Translations under genes and position numbers: made by a program
Notes under the pieces: model-generated
What the model was told of the DNA's origin: nothing
Database searches by the model: none
The model's input: the letters and a program-made list of their open reading frames with translations, nothing else
Part shown: positions 38,444 through 46,636 of the stretch, one piece after another
Numbering within the stretch: position 1 is the stretch's first letter
Layout of the letters: every line of letters begins with the position of its first letter
Assembly (NCBI RefSeq): GCF_028830055.1
Contig: NZ_CP101655.1
Location: forward strand, 124,001-188,000
From: Pseudomonas serboccidentalis
Lineage (GTDB): Bacteria > Pseudomonadota > Gammaproteobacteria > Pseudomonadales > Pseudomonadaceae
Direction: 5' to 3'
Length of the DNA: 64,000 nucleotides

Positions 38444-38473
38444 AAAAGGCCCATGGTTTCCATGGGCCTTTTT
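38443..38473. terminator. Bidirectional terminator between the toxin operon and speC
   Basis: A 14-bp stem with arms AAAAAGGCCCATGG and CCATGGGCCTTTTT and a TTT loop has T runs on both strands. It serves the converging toxin operon and speC. Confidence 0.93.
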
Positions 38474-38488
38474 CTCAGTCGTTGCGTG

Positions 38489-39652
38489 TCACACGTAAAA
38501 CGATTTCAGCGGCGGGAAGCCATTGAACTCTACGGCGCTGTAACTGGTGGTGTAGGCACCAGTCGACAGCCAGTACAGACGATCACCGATCGCCAGGTTC
38601 AGTGGCAGGCCGTACTTGTAGTTTTCGTACATGATGTCGGCGCTGTCACAGGTTGGGCCGGCGATGACCACTTCTTCCATCTCGCCTTTTTTCTCGGTCC
38701 AGATCGGGAACTTGATCGCTTCGTCCATGGTTTCGATCAGGCCGGAGAACTTGCCCACATCGGTGTAGACCCAACGCTCGACGGCGGTGCGGGATTTGCG
38801 GGCAACCAGTACCACTTCGCTGACCAGAATGCCGGCGTTGGCGATCAACGAACGGCCCGGCTCCAGAATGATTTCCGGCAGGTCATCACCGAAGTCTTCT
38901 TTCAGAAAGCGGATGATTTCTTCGGCGTAGGTTTCCAGGCTGTTGGTACGGGTGATGTAGTTGGCCGGGAAGCCGCCGCCCATGTTGATCAGCTTCAGGT
39001 GAATGCCGTCTTCTTCTTTCAGGCGTTCGAAGATCACTTTGACCTTGGCGATCGCGGCGTCCCAGACGCTGATGTCACGCTGTTGCGAGCCAACGTGGAA
39101 CGAAATGCCGTACGGCACCAGGCCCAGGTCGCGGGCGAGGATCAGCAGGTCCATGGCCATGTCGGTCTGGCAGCCGAACTTGCGCGACAGGGGCCAGTCG
39201 GCAGTGGTCGAGCCTTCGGTCAGGATGCGCACGTAAACTTTGGCGCCCGGGGCAGCCTTGGCGATGTTGCGCAGGTCGGCTTCCGAGTCGGTGGCGAACA
39301 GGCGCACGCCCTTCTCATAGAAGTAGCGGATGTCCTTGGATTTCTTGATGGTGTTGCCGTAGCTGATCTGGTCCGGGCTGACGCCACGGCTCAGCACTTT
39401 GTCCAGCTCATAGATGGAGGCGATGTCGAAGCTCGAACCTTTCTCTTTGAGCAGATCGATGATCTCGACGGCCGGGTTGGCCTTGACCGCGTAGTAGACC
39501 TTGGCGAATTCGAAACCGGCGCGCAGGTCATCGTAGGCCTTGGCGATCATCGCGGTGTCGATCACCACGAACGGGGTTTCCTGTTTGTCGGCGAACGCTT
39601 TCATTTTGTCGAATGTAGCGCGCGCGAAATAGTCTTCGACCTGAATCGACAT
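38489..39652 (-). CDS. speC: Ornithine decarboxylase (alanine-racemase-fold type)
   Basis: This PLP enzyme makes putrescine from ornithine, the first step of polyamine synthesis. The 387-residue product has the PLP lysine at Lys57 (YYAVKANP), the FHVGSQQRD and EPGRSLIANAG phosphate-binding segments, and the catalytic Cys near 333 in GPTCDSAD. Some relatives also accept lysine. I start at the ATG at 39652, preceded by AGGAG 8 nt upstream. A longer frame upstream runs through the leader hairpin and is rejected. The leader is unusually long and contains a terminator. Confidence 0.95.
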   Translation of the reverse strand: MSIQVEDYFARATFDKMKAFADKQETPFVVIDTAMIAKAYDDLRAGFEFAKVYYAVKANPAVEIIDLLKEKGSSFDIASIYELDKVLSRGVSPDQISYGNTIKKSKDIRYFYEKGVRLFATDSEADLRNIAKAAPGAKVYVRILTEGSTTADWPLSRKFGCQTDMAMDLLILARDLGLVPYGISFHVGSQQRDISVWDAAIAKVKVIFERLKEEDGIHLKLINMGGGFPANYITRTNSLETYAEEIIRFLKEDFGDDLPEIILEPGRSLIANAGILVSEVVLVARKSRTAVERWVYTDVGKFSGLIETMDEAIKFPIWTEKKGEMEEVVIAGPTCDSADIMYENYKYGLPLNLAIGDRLYWLSTGAYTTSYSAVEFNGFPPLKSFYV

Positions 39653-39755
39653 GCTGGGAGCTCCTATGGGCAAACTCGTAAAAACAATGGGTGCAAATGA
39701 ACGCCCTCCGTATCCCCACTTTGGTTCGCCTACTTCCCAAGGCATGTCGCCGAAA

Positions 39756-39790
39756 GCAAAAAGGCCACGGGCGTATTTGCCCTTGGCCTT
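39756..39790 (-). terminator. Terminator/attenuator hairpin in the speC leader
   Basis: On the minus strand AAGGCCAAGGGC pairs with GCCCGTGGCCTT around a 6-nt loop and is followed by TTTTTGC. It sits about 105 nt upstream of the speC ATG, so it can stop transcripts entering from upstream or attenuate speC. Confidence 0.75.
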
Positions 39791-40184
39791 GCTGTCTCGT
39801 CGTCAGTACTTGAGCCGGATGGATCGTTTCCAGCATGGACGTTCGGCGCGAACTTTAGGGCGTGAGGGGCCTGAGATCAACTAAAAATGTCGCGTTTTTG
39901 CACGCTTCTGACGTGCGTCGCGGATATCACTCTTTGTAGCCGACCGAGATGACGGACAGATGTTCCCCGAGAATTTTCAAGTGTTAAAAATACCTGCACG
40001 TTCGCAGCTTTTGTCGGCGAAGTCGTGGGTAAGTGTGATAGGCGCAACATCGGCGACGATGGCCGCGAGAGATGGGGGTGAGGGGGATTTTGGCTGTTTG
40101 GACGGCTATCCAGCGCATGCTGTCTGGTTCTCAAGTGTTGAGATTCTTTTCCGCCTTGTGAATGACTTGGTAACGCCCCCATTT
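39791..40184. other. Non-coding region upstream of speC
   Basis: About 390 bp without a credible gene lie between the speC leader hairpin and a REP pair. It should contain the speC promoter unless that lies downstream of the hairpin. I see no recognised operator. Confidence 0.5.
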
Positions 40185-40276
40185 CTGTAGGAGTGAGCCT
40201 GCTCGCGATGACTTTTTTAAAGCCAACATCTTCATCGACTGACATTGCGCTATCGCGAGCAGGCTCACTCCTACAG
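40185..40276. repeat. REP pair (REPIN), GTAGGAGTGAGCCTGC type
   Basis: The inverted halves are the same class as at 26647, about 40 bp apart, with identical 20-bp cores. The pair lies 20 bp downstream of the ABC transporter operon. Confidence 0.87.
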
Positions 40277-40297
40277 GGTTTTGTGTTTTACCGACTA

Positions 40298-41455
40298 TCA
40301 GGCAACCACGGCTTCAGCCGGCGAGACGATATTGGTCTTCATCCCCCGCGAACGTCCCGAGCTCAGATACGCCGCAATCGACTCCTGCGTGACCTCACCG
40401 AGGAACACCCGCTCGGCATCCATCACCGGCAGCCACGAACGATTGAACTCGTACATGCGCGACAGCAGGATGCGCAAATGCTCGTCGTACGCCGCCGTGG
40501 CGTTGAACTCGCGCAAAAATTGCGCGCAGGTGCCGGTCTGGCGGTGCAGGTCGCGGCGACGCACGTAGCCCAGCGCCTTGTTCTCGGCACAGGTGACCAC
40601 CACGTAGCGGCGGTCATGTTCGTCCATCAATTCCAGCGCATCAGCCACTGGCGTCTCCGGGCTCACCGACGGTGCGTTGTCCGCCGCATCTTCTGCCTTC
40701 ACCAACAACAGACGCTTGAGCGTGCTGTCCTGGCCGACGAAGTTGCTGACAAAGTCGTCCGCCGGATGCGCGAGCAGGGTGTCCGGATGATCGATCTGCA
40801 GCAGTTTGCCGGCGCGGAAGATCGCGATCTTGTCGCCCAGTTTGATCGCTTCGTCGATGTCGTGGCTGACCATGATCACGGTCTTGTTCAGCGCCCGTTG
40901 CATCTCGAAGAACTCGTTCTGGATCATCTCGCGGTTGATCGGGTCGACCGCACCGAACGGCTCGTCCATCAGCAACAGTGGGGCATCCGCCGCCAATGCA
41001 CGGATCACCCCGATCCGCTGCTGCTGGCCGCCGGACAGTTCACGCGGGTAGCGATGCAGATACTGCTTGGGTTCCAGCTTGATCATGCTCATCAGTTCGC
41101 GAGCGCGGTCGTGGCATTTCTGTTTGTCCCAGCCGAGCAGTTTCGGCACCACGACGATGTTCTCTTCGATGGTCATGTTCGGGAACAGACCGATCTGCTG
41201 AATCACGTAGCCGATGTTGCGGCGCAGGGTCACTTCGTCCAGATCGGTGGTGTCCTCGCCGTTGATCAGGATCTTGCCCGAGGTCGGTTTGATCAGGCGG
41301 TTGATCATTTTCAGCGTGGTGCTTTTGCCGCAACCCGATGGCCCGAGGAACACACAGATTTCGCCTTCATTGACGGTCAGGCTTACCGAGTCCACGGCTT
41401 TGACATCTTTGCCGTTGCTCTGGAAGGTCTTGCTGAGGTTTTGAAGTTCGATCAT
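40298..41455 (-). CDS. ABC transporter ATPase with CBS domains, glycine betaine/choline type
   Basis: The 385-residue ATPase energises quaternary-amine uptake. Walker A GPSGCGKST, signature LSGGQQQR, Walker B LLLMDEPFGAVD and the switch His in MVSHD are present. A C-terminal region from about 255 to 375 has two CBS-like modules (PETPVADALELMDEHDRRYVVV, RSWLPVMDAERVFLGEV), which sense ionic strength in OpuA-type systems. It overlaps the permease stop by 4 bp (ATGA). An in-frame start 39 bp upstream is less likely. It is last in the four-gene operon. Confidence 0.92.
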   Translation of the reverse strand: MIELQNLSKTFQSNGKDVKAVDSVSLTVNEGEICVFLGPSGCGKSTTLKMINRLIKPTSGKILINGEDTTDLDEVTLRRNIGYVIQQIGLFPNMTIEENIVVVPKLLGWDKQKCHDRARELMSMIKLEPKQYLHRYPRELSGGQQQRIGVIRALAADAPLLLMDEPFGAVDPINREMIQNEFFEMQRALNKTVIMVSHDIDEAIKLGDKIAIFRAGKLLQIDHPDTLLAHPADDFVSNFVGQDSTLKRLLLVKAEDAADNAPSVSPETPVADALELMDEHDRRYVVVTCAENKALGYVRRRDLHRQTGTCAQFLREFNATAAYDEHLRILLSRMYEFNRSWLPVMDAERVFLGEVTQESIAAYLSSGRSRGMKTNIVSPAEAVVA

Positions 41456-42105
41456 TTGAGGAGTCCTTTTGGAGTCAGCGTGCGTTGCAGCCACTGCAGG
41501 AGGAGGTCGGCGAAGATCGCCAGAAGACTGACCAGCAGCGCGCCGACGATCAGCATCGACATGTCGCTGCGGCTGATGGAGGCGAGGATCAACACGCCAA
41601 GGCCGCCGGCGCCGATGGTCGCGGCGATGGTCATCACGCCGATGTTCATCACCACGGCGGTGCGCACCCCGGCGAGGATCACCGGTACCGCAATCGGCAG
41701 CTCGACCATGCGCAGGCGCTGGCCGAAGGTCATGCCGATGCCGCGTGCGGCTTCACGAATGCCCGGTTCCACGCCGGTCAGGGCGAGGTAGGTGTTGCGC
41801 ATGATCGGCAGCAGCGAATAGAGGAACACGGCGGTGATCGCTGGCATCGGCCCGAGGCCCTGGCCGAACTTGGAGTAGAACGGCAGCAGCAAACCGAACA
41901 GGGCAATCGACGGCACGGTCAGTAGCACTGTGGCGCTGGCCTGCAACGGCCCGGCAAGGGTCGGAAAGCGCGTCATCAGGATGCCCAGCGGCACGCCAAC
42001 GACAATCGCCAGGGTCACGGCGATACCGACCAGGGTGATGTGCTGCCAGGTCAGGTGCATCACCTGCTGCCAGTCGAGGTGGGAAAAGGCGTTCAGAAAT
42101 TCCAT
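41452..42105 (-). CDS. ABC transporter permease, glycine betaine/choline type
   Basis: This 217-residue inner-membrane permease has about six membrane segments. The coupling EAA-type loop is in REAARGIGMTFGQRLRMVELP and the ending IGAGGLGVLILASIS is typical of OpuAB/YehW-like proteins. It overlaps the ATPase gene and follows the binding-protein gene by 12 bp. Two different permeases in this operon suggest a heterodimeric channel. Confidence 0.92.
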   Translation of the reverse strand: MEFLNAFSHLDWQQVMHLTWQHITLVGIAVTLAIVVGVPLGILMTRFPTLAGPLQASATVLLTVPSIALFGLLLPFYSKFGQGLGPMPAITAVFLYSLLPIMRNTYLALTGVEPGIREAARGIGMTFGQRLRMVELPIAVPVILAGVRTAVVMNIGVMTIAATIGAGGLGVLILASISRSDMSMLIVGALLVSLLAIFADLLLQWLQRTLTPKGLLK

Positions 42106-42117
42106 GACTTTTCCTCC

Positions 42118-43023
42118 TTAGTTGAGTGGGTGCTGGCGCAGGAAATCGGCGGCGACTTTCGACGGGCTTTCGTGGCCGACGTCGACCCGCGCGTTGAGCT
42201 GGCGCATGGTTTCGTCGTCGAACAGTTGCGCCAATGGCTTGAGCTGCTCGGCCAGTTGCGGGTGCGCGTCCAGATACGCCTGACGCACCACGGGTGCGGC
42301 GGTGTAATCCGGGAAGTAGTGCTTGTCGTCTTCCAGCAGCTTCAGGCCGAAAGCGTTCAAGCGGCCGTCGGTGGTGTAGACCAGACCGGCAAACACCTGA
42401 CCATTGCGCAGCGCGGTGTAGACCAGCCCCGCGTCCATCTGGCGGATGTTCTTGCGGGTCAGGTTCATGCCGTAGAGCTTGACCATGCCGTCCAGACCGT
42501 CGGAGCGGTTGGCGAACTCGGTGTCCAGCGCCACCAGGTGGTTGGTCTTGGCTTCAGTCTGCAGCACCTCATTCAACTGACTGATGTTGTTGATCTGCGG
42601 ATATTCCTCCGCCACTTTTTTCGGCAGGGCGAGGGCGTAGGTGTTGCTGAATTTCGACGGAGTCAGCCAGACCAGGCCTTTTTTCGCGTCGAGTTCTTTC
42701 ACCCGGGCGTAGGACTGTTCGCTGTCGAGTTTCTCGGTGACATGGTTGTAGGCTACCAGCGACACGCCGGTGTATTCCCAGAGCATGTCCAGTTGCCCGC
42801 TTTCGTGGGCGCTGCGGGCCAGGTTGCTGCCCAGACCGCCGGTGATCTGCGCGTCGTAGCCTTTGCTGCGCAGGTATTGCGCGGTGATTTCCGCGAGCAG
42901 CGTCTGTTCGGTGAACACCCGGGCGCCGAGGCGGATCACCGGTTTTTCAGCGGCTTGCGCGATTCCTGCGAACAGCAGGATGCAGCCTGCTATCAATCCC
43001 AAAGACGAGCTAAATCGTTTCAT
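42118..43023 (-). CDS. Periplasmic substrate-binding protein, glycine betaine/choline (OpuAC/OsmF) type
   Basis: The 301-residue protein has a Sec signal peptide (cut after AGIAQA). It carries the OpuAC-family start IRLGARVFTEQTLLAEITAQYL, LGSNLARSAHESGQLDMLWEYTG, and later DTEFANRSDGLDG and YTTDGRLNAFGLKLLEDD. Aromatic residues suited to a cation box are present. The ligand is likely a betaine, choline or a relative, not provable here. It lies 21 bp after the upstream permease. Confidence 0.92.
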   Translation of the reverse strand: MKRFSSSLGLIAGCILLFAGIAQAAEKPVIRLGARVFTEQTLLAEITAQYLRSKGYDAQITGGLGSNLARSAHESGQLDMLWEYTGVSLVAYNHVTEKLDSEQSYARVKELDAKKGLVWLTPSKFSNTYALALPKKVAEEYPQINNISQLNEVLQTEAKTNHLVALDTEFANRSDGLDGMVKLYGMNLTRKNIRQMDAGLVYTALRNGQVFAGLVYTTDGRLNAFGLKLLEDDKHYFPDYTAAPVVRQAYLDAHPQLAEQLKPLAQLFDDETMRQLNARVDVGHESPSKVAADFLRQHPLN

Positions 43024-43044
43024 AAATATTCCTTCGCAAGAGCC

Positions 43045-43761
43045 TTAAGACGGGCGCAAACCGCGTTCCAGCCAGAGGCGGCTGGCGAGGGTGACCACGC
43101 CATCGAGCAGCAAGGCCAGCAGCGCGGTGCACGCGGCGCCGAGCAGCAGTTGCGGCTGATTGTTCAGGGCGATGCCAGGGAAGATCAGGCTGCCAAGGCT
43201 GTTGGCGCCGATCAGGAACGCCAGTGGCGCAGTGCCGACGTTGATCGCCAAGGCCACGCGCACACCACCGACGATGATCGGTACGGCGTTGGGCAATTCG
43301 ACTTTCCACAGCACCTGCCGCGGGGTCATGCCGATGCCGACGGCGGCTTCTTTCAGCGAGCCCTGGACGTTTTTCAGGCCTTCGTAGGTGTTGCGCACGA
43401 TCGGCAACAGGGAGGCGAGGAATAAAGCGAAGATCGCCGGACCACTGCCGATGCCGAGAATCCCCAGGGCAATCGCCAGTACAGCCAGCGGTGGCACGGT
43501 GTTACCGATATTGAAGATCTGCATGAAGCGTTCGGCGCGGCCGACCATGGTCGGGCGACTGAGGAAGATGCCGGCGGGGATGCCCACGACCAGGGCGGCC
43601 AGCATTGAAGCGAGGACGAGAATCAGATGAGCTTGCAGGTAAAACAACAAATCGTCGCGGTAGTGTTCGATCGTGTTGATGCCGATCCAGTGGACCAGCA
43701 GGGCCAGGAGCGCGATCACCACCGCACCTCCCATCAGCCCTTTGCCATAGCGGATAGCCAC
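43045..43761 (-). CDS. ABC transporter permease, glycine betaine/choline type (first gene of operon)
   Basis: The 238-residue permease has six or so membrane segments and the loop KEAAVGIGMTPRQVLWKVELP. I start at the GTG at 43761 (VAIRYGKGLMGG) because AAGGAG precedes it by 8 nt. A longer in-frame start 108 bp upstream would add a charged extension unlike the family. Gene order permease-binding protein-permease-ATPase differs from the opuCABCD order and is closer to yehZYXW-like systems. Confidence 0.9.
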   Translation of the reverse strand: MAIRYGKGLMGGAVVIALLALLVHWIGINTIEHYRDDLLFYLQAHLILVLASMLAALVVGIPAGIFLSRPTMVGRAERFMQIFNIGNTVPPLAVLAIALGILGIGSGPAIFALFLASLLPIVRNTYEGLKNVQGSLKEAAVGIGMTPRQVLWKVELPNAVPIIVGGVRVALAINVGTAPLAFLIGANSLGSLIFPGIALNNQPQLLLGAACTALLALLLDGVVTLASRLWLERGLRPS

Positions 43762-44184
43762 AGGCGGACTCCTTTTCTTGTAGTCGGCGAACGCTCTCCC
43801 GAGTGGCATGCCAAGCCTTGGCTGCCGGGAATAAACGTTCGCGAGAAGCAGCTCCCTCAGCACCGGCAAAAAGCGGTCTGAAAGCGAGCCATGAGCGCAG
43901 CCTCGTCAGGCTAACTTGCTGATTTTTCAGCCCCTGACGAAATGTCGTAACAGGGGATGGACGTCTCCGTGCTTTAAAAGGTTCCCACGTTAGACACTGT
44001 TTGGCCACCCGTAGGAGCTGCCGCTGGCTGCGATCTTTTGATTTTGTTTTTAAAAGCCAGGTCAAAAGATCGCAGCCAGCGGCAGCTCCTACAGGGTTTT
44101 GCGGGGCCGAGGGACGGTGGTCTGGCGATCACTTTTTAAGCTATACTCGCCGCCCTTTTTTGAATCACCGCCAGGCGATTTCCC
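43762..44184. other. Divergent region between the ABC operon and prfC, containing a REP pair
   Basis: These 423 bp hold the promoters of the ABC operon and prfC. A REP pair occupies 44011-44094. Between 43800 and 44000 I see nothing recognisable. A short TAAGCTATACT motif ahead of prfC could be its -10 region. Confidence 0.5.
44011..44094. repeat. REP pair (REPIN), GCCGCTGGC variant in both halves
   Basis: Inverted halves GTAGGAGCTGCCGCTGGCTG and its complement are separated by about 20 bp. Both carry the same variant triplet. Confidence 0.88.
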
Positions 44185-45768
44185 ATGACCAACCAGGCCG
44201 CCGAAGTCGCGAAACGCCGCACTTTCGCCATTATTTCCCACCCCGATGCCGGTAAAACCACGATCACCGAAAAGCTCCTGTTGATGGGCAAGGCGATTGC
44301 GGTGGCCGGTACGGTGAAATCCCGTAAATCCGATCGCCATGCGACATCCGACTGGATGGAGATGGAGAAGCAGCGGGGTATTTCCATTACCACGTCGGTC
44401 ATGCAGTTCCCGTATCGCGAACACATGATCAACCTGCTCGACACCCCGGGCCACGAAGACTTCTCCGAAGACACCTACCGCACCCTGACGGCGGTCGACT
44501 CGGCATTGATGGTTCTCGACGGCGGTAAAGGTGTTGAGCCACGGACCATTGCGCTGATGGACGTCTGCCGTCTACGTGACACGCCGATCGTCAGCTTCAT
44601 CAACAAACTCGACCGCGACATCCGCGACCCGATCGAGCTGCTCGACGAAATCGAAGCCGTGCTGAAGATCAAGGCGGCGCCGATCACCTGGCCAATCGGT
44701 TGCTACCGCGACTTCAAGGGCGTGTACCACCTGGCCGACGACTACATCATTGTCTACACCGCCGGTCACGGTCACGAACGCACCGAAACCAAGATCATCG
44801 AGAAGCTCGACTCCGACGAGGCGCGTGCGCACCTGGGCGACGAGTACGAGCGTTTCCTTGAACAGCTGGAACTGGTGCAGGGCGCCTGCCACGAGTTCAA
44901 CCAGCAGGAGTTCCTCGACGGTCAACTGACCCCGGTGTTCTTCGGTACCGCACTGGGCAACTTCGGTGTCGACCACGTGCTCGACGCTGTCGTTGACTGG
45001 GCACCGCGCCCGCTGGCCCGTGTCGCCAACGAGCGTACCGTGGAGCCGGTGGAAGAAAAGTTTTCGGGCTTCATCTTCAAGATCCAGGCGAACATGGACC
45101 CGAAACACCGCGACCGCATCGCCTTCATGCGCATTTGCTCGGGCAAGTACGAGAAAGGCATGAAGATGCGCCACGTGCGTACCGGCAAGGATGTGCGCAT
45201 CGGCGACGCCCTGACGTTCTTCTCCTCCGAGCGTGAGCAGTTGGAAGAAGCGTACGCCGGCGACATCATCGGTCTACACAACCACGGCACGATCCAGATC
45301 GGCGACACCTTCAGCGAAGGTGAAGTCCTCGGTTTCACCGGTATCCCGCACTTCGCCCCGGAACTGTTCCGCCGCGTGCGTCTGCGTGATCCGCTGAAAT
45401 CCAAGCAGTTGCGTCAGGGTCTGCAACAGCTGGCGGAAGAAGGCGCGACCCAGGTGTTCTTCCCGGAGCGCAGCAACGACATCATTCTTGGTGCCGTCGG
45501 TGTGCTGCAGTTCGATGTGGTCGCCAGCCGCCTGAAAGAGGAATACAAGGTTGAGTGCTCGTACGAGCCGATTACTGTGTACTCCGCGCGCTGGATCGAA
45601 TGCAGCGACAAGAAGAAGCTTGAGGAGTTTTCCAACAAGGCTGTGGAGAACCTGGCACTGGATGGCGGTGGTCACCTGACTTACCTGGCGCCGACGCGGG
45701 TTAACCTGGCGTTGATGGAAGAGCGTTGGCCGGATGTGAAATTCCGTGCGACGCGTGAGCATCACTAA
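44185..45768 (+). CDS. prfC: Peptide chain release factor 3
   Basis: RF3 is the GTPase that recycles RF1/RF2 from the ribosome. The 527-residue product has G1 [13 protein letters not shown], switch regions [12 protein letters not shown]3 [17 protein letters not shown]4 NKLDR, and the EF-Tu-like and C-terminal domains. Its length equals that of E. coli RF3 within two residues. A strong terminator follows. Confidence 0.96.
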   Translation: MTNQAAEVAKRRTFAIISHPDAGKTTITEKLLLMGKAIAVAGTVKSRKSDRHATSDWMEMEKQRGISITTSVMQFPYREHMINLLDTPGHEDFSEDTYRTLTAVDSALMVLDGGKGVEPRTIALMDVCRLRDTPIVSFINKLDRDIRDPIELLDEIEAVLKIKAAPITWPIGCYRDFKGVYHLADDYIIVYTAGHGHERTETKIIEKLDSDEARAHLGDEYERFLEQLELVQGACHEFNQQEFLDGQLTPVFFGTALGNFGVDHVLDAVVDWAPRPLARVANERTVEPVEEKFSGFIFKIQANMDPKHRDRIAFMRICSGKYEKGMKMRHVRTGKDVRIGDALTFFSSEREQLEEAYAGDIIGLHNHGTIQIGDTFSEGEVLGFTGIPHFAPELFRRVRLRDPLKSKQLRQGLQQLAEEGATQVFFPERSNDIILGAVGVLQFDVVASRLKEEYKVECSYEPITVYSARWIECSDKKKLEEFSNKAVENLALDGGGHLTYLAPTRVNLALMEERWPDVKFRATREHH

Positions 45769-45787
45769 GCGCTGAATTGTTTCGTCC

Positions 45788-45824
45788 AAAGCCCCCTAGG
45801 TGTATGCCTTGGGGGCTTTTTTTT
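45788..45824 (+). terminator. Intrinsic terminator after prfC
   Basis: Stem AAAGCCCCC/GGGGGCTTT with further inner pairing (TAGG/CCTT region) is followed by a long T run. Confidence 0.9.
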
Positions 45825-45836
45825 GCTTTTGTTTTG

Positions 45837-46138
45837 GGTGTATATCCGTTTCTGCGGGTGTGGCGGCTGACGGTTTCGCCCTTACGGCGACTCACTTTTT
45901 TTCAAACGCCAAAAAAAGTAAGCAAAAAACGCTTGCTCCTACGTACGGCCCGCTCGCTGGGGCTCGGGGTTCCTTCGCTCCGGGCGCAGCGCCTACGGTT
46001 TGCTTCGCTGCACCTCCTCTCGCTGTGTTTGGCTGCGCCAAACGGTCGCTGCGCTCCCACGCCCGGATCAATCCCGGAACGAAGCCTCCGACGTCGCCTT
46101 ACAGATCAAAAGCTGCAGCCGAGCTAACGCTCATCCTG
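45837..46138 (+). repeat. Dispersed repeat of about 300 bp, copy 1
   Basis: A block starting TATATCCGTTTCTGCGGG and ending GAGCTAACGCTCATCCTG recurs in diverged form at 61240-61560. Shared segments include CGCCCTTACGGCG, GCCTACGGTTTGCTTCGCTG, CACCTCCTCTCG and GGTCGCTGCGCTCCCAC. Short frames through it are often annotated as hypothetical proteins. I see no ribosome binding site and treat it as a non-coding repeat. Confidence 0.8.
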
Positions 46139-46197
46139 TGTAGGAGCTGCCGAAGGCTGCGATCTTTTGATCTTGATTTTGCTTTTCTGTGGGAGCC

Positions 46198-46301
46198 GGC
46201 TTGCCAGCGATGGCGGCCTGCCAGGCGACCTGTTCTTGCAGTTGTACTCAATCCAATTGTAGGAGTGAGCCTGCTCGCGATAACGGTCCGACAGCCGACC
46301 A
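46198..46301 (+). repeat. 104-bp direct duplication, copy A
   Basis: This segment, from GGCTTGCCAGCGATGG to CCGACAGCCGACCA, is repeated at 46340-46444 with one extra T. Each copy carries two different REP elements. Confidence 0.9.
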
Positions 46302-46339
46302 CCCTCTGGCAGATTGAACTCAATCCACTGTGGAAGCCT

Positions 46340-46444
46340 GGCTTGCCAGCGATGGCGGCCTGCCAGGCGACCTGTTTCTTGCAGTTGTACTCAATCCAAT
46401 TGTAGGAGTGAGCCTGCTCGCGATAACGGTCCGACAGCCGACCA
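46340..46444 (+). repeat. 104-bp direct duplication, copy B
   Basis: This second copy is offset by 142 bp. It is identical apart from one inserted T (CCTGTTTCTTG versus CCTGTTCTTG), so the duplication is recent. Confidence 0.9.
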
Positions 46445-46636
46445 TTTTCTAGCTGAGTGCACTCAACAACTGAGCTGCCGAAGGCAGCAAAGTCAAAAGA
46501 TCGCAGCCTGCGACAGCTCCTGCAGGGGAGTGTAGGGCGACTCCGTATTTTGTGGTTACGATGTTCTTGAGCGCGACAACCGGATCGCCGGCCGTTAGTG
46601 TTCAGGTCCACGCAAGTCGCTTTGAGAGGTCATGGA

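Larger units (their letters stand above)
46138..46530. repeat. Cluster of REP elements of three classes
   Basis: A GAGCTGCCGAAGG-type REP at 46140, GAGCCGGCTTGCCAGCGATGG-type at 46190 and 46331, GAGTGAGCCTGCTCGCGAT-type at 46259 and 46402, and an inverted remnant at 46470-46526 lie in one non-coding block between prfC and the MFS gene. Confidence 0.82.

Noticed and set aside
45777..46127. Short frames inside the 300-bp repeat (also 61302-61622)
   Set aside because: No ribosome binding site, Arg/Ser/Leu-rich low-quality sequence, and the same stretch recurs as non-coding repeat.
46138..46530. Possible CRISPR-like array
   Set aside because: The repeated units are REP hairpins of different classes with irregular spacing and no cas genes; only one true duplication is present.
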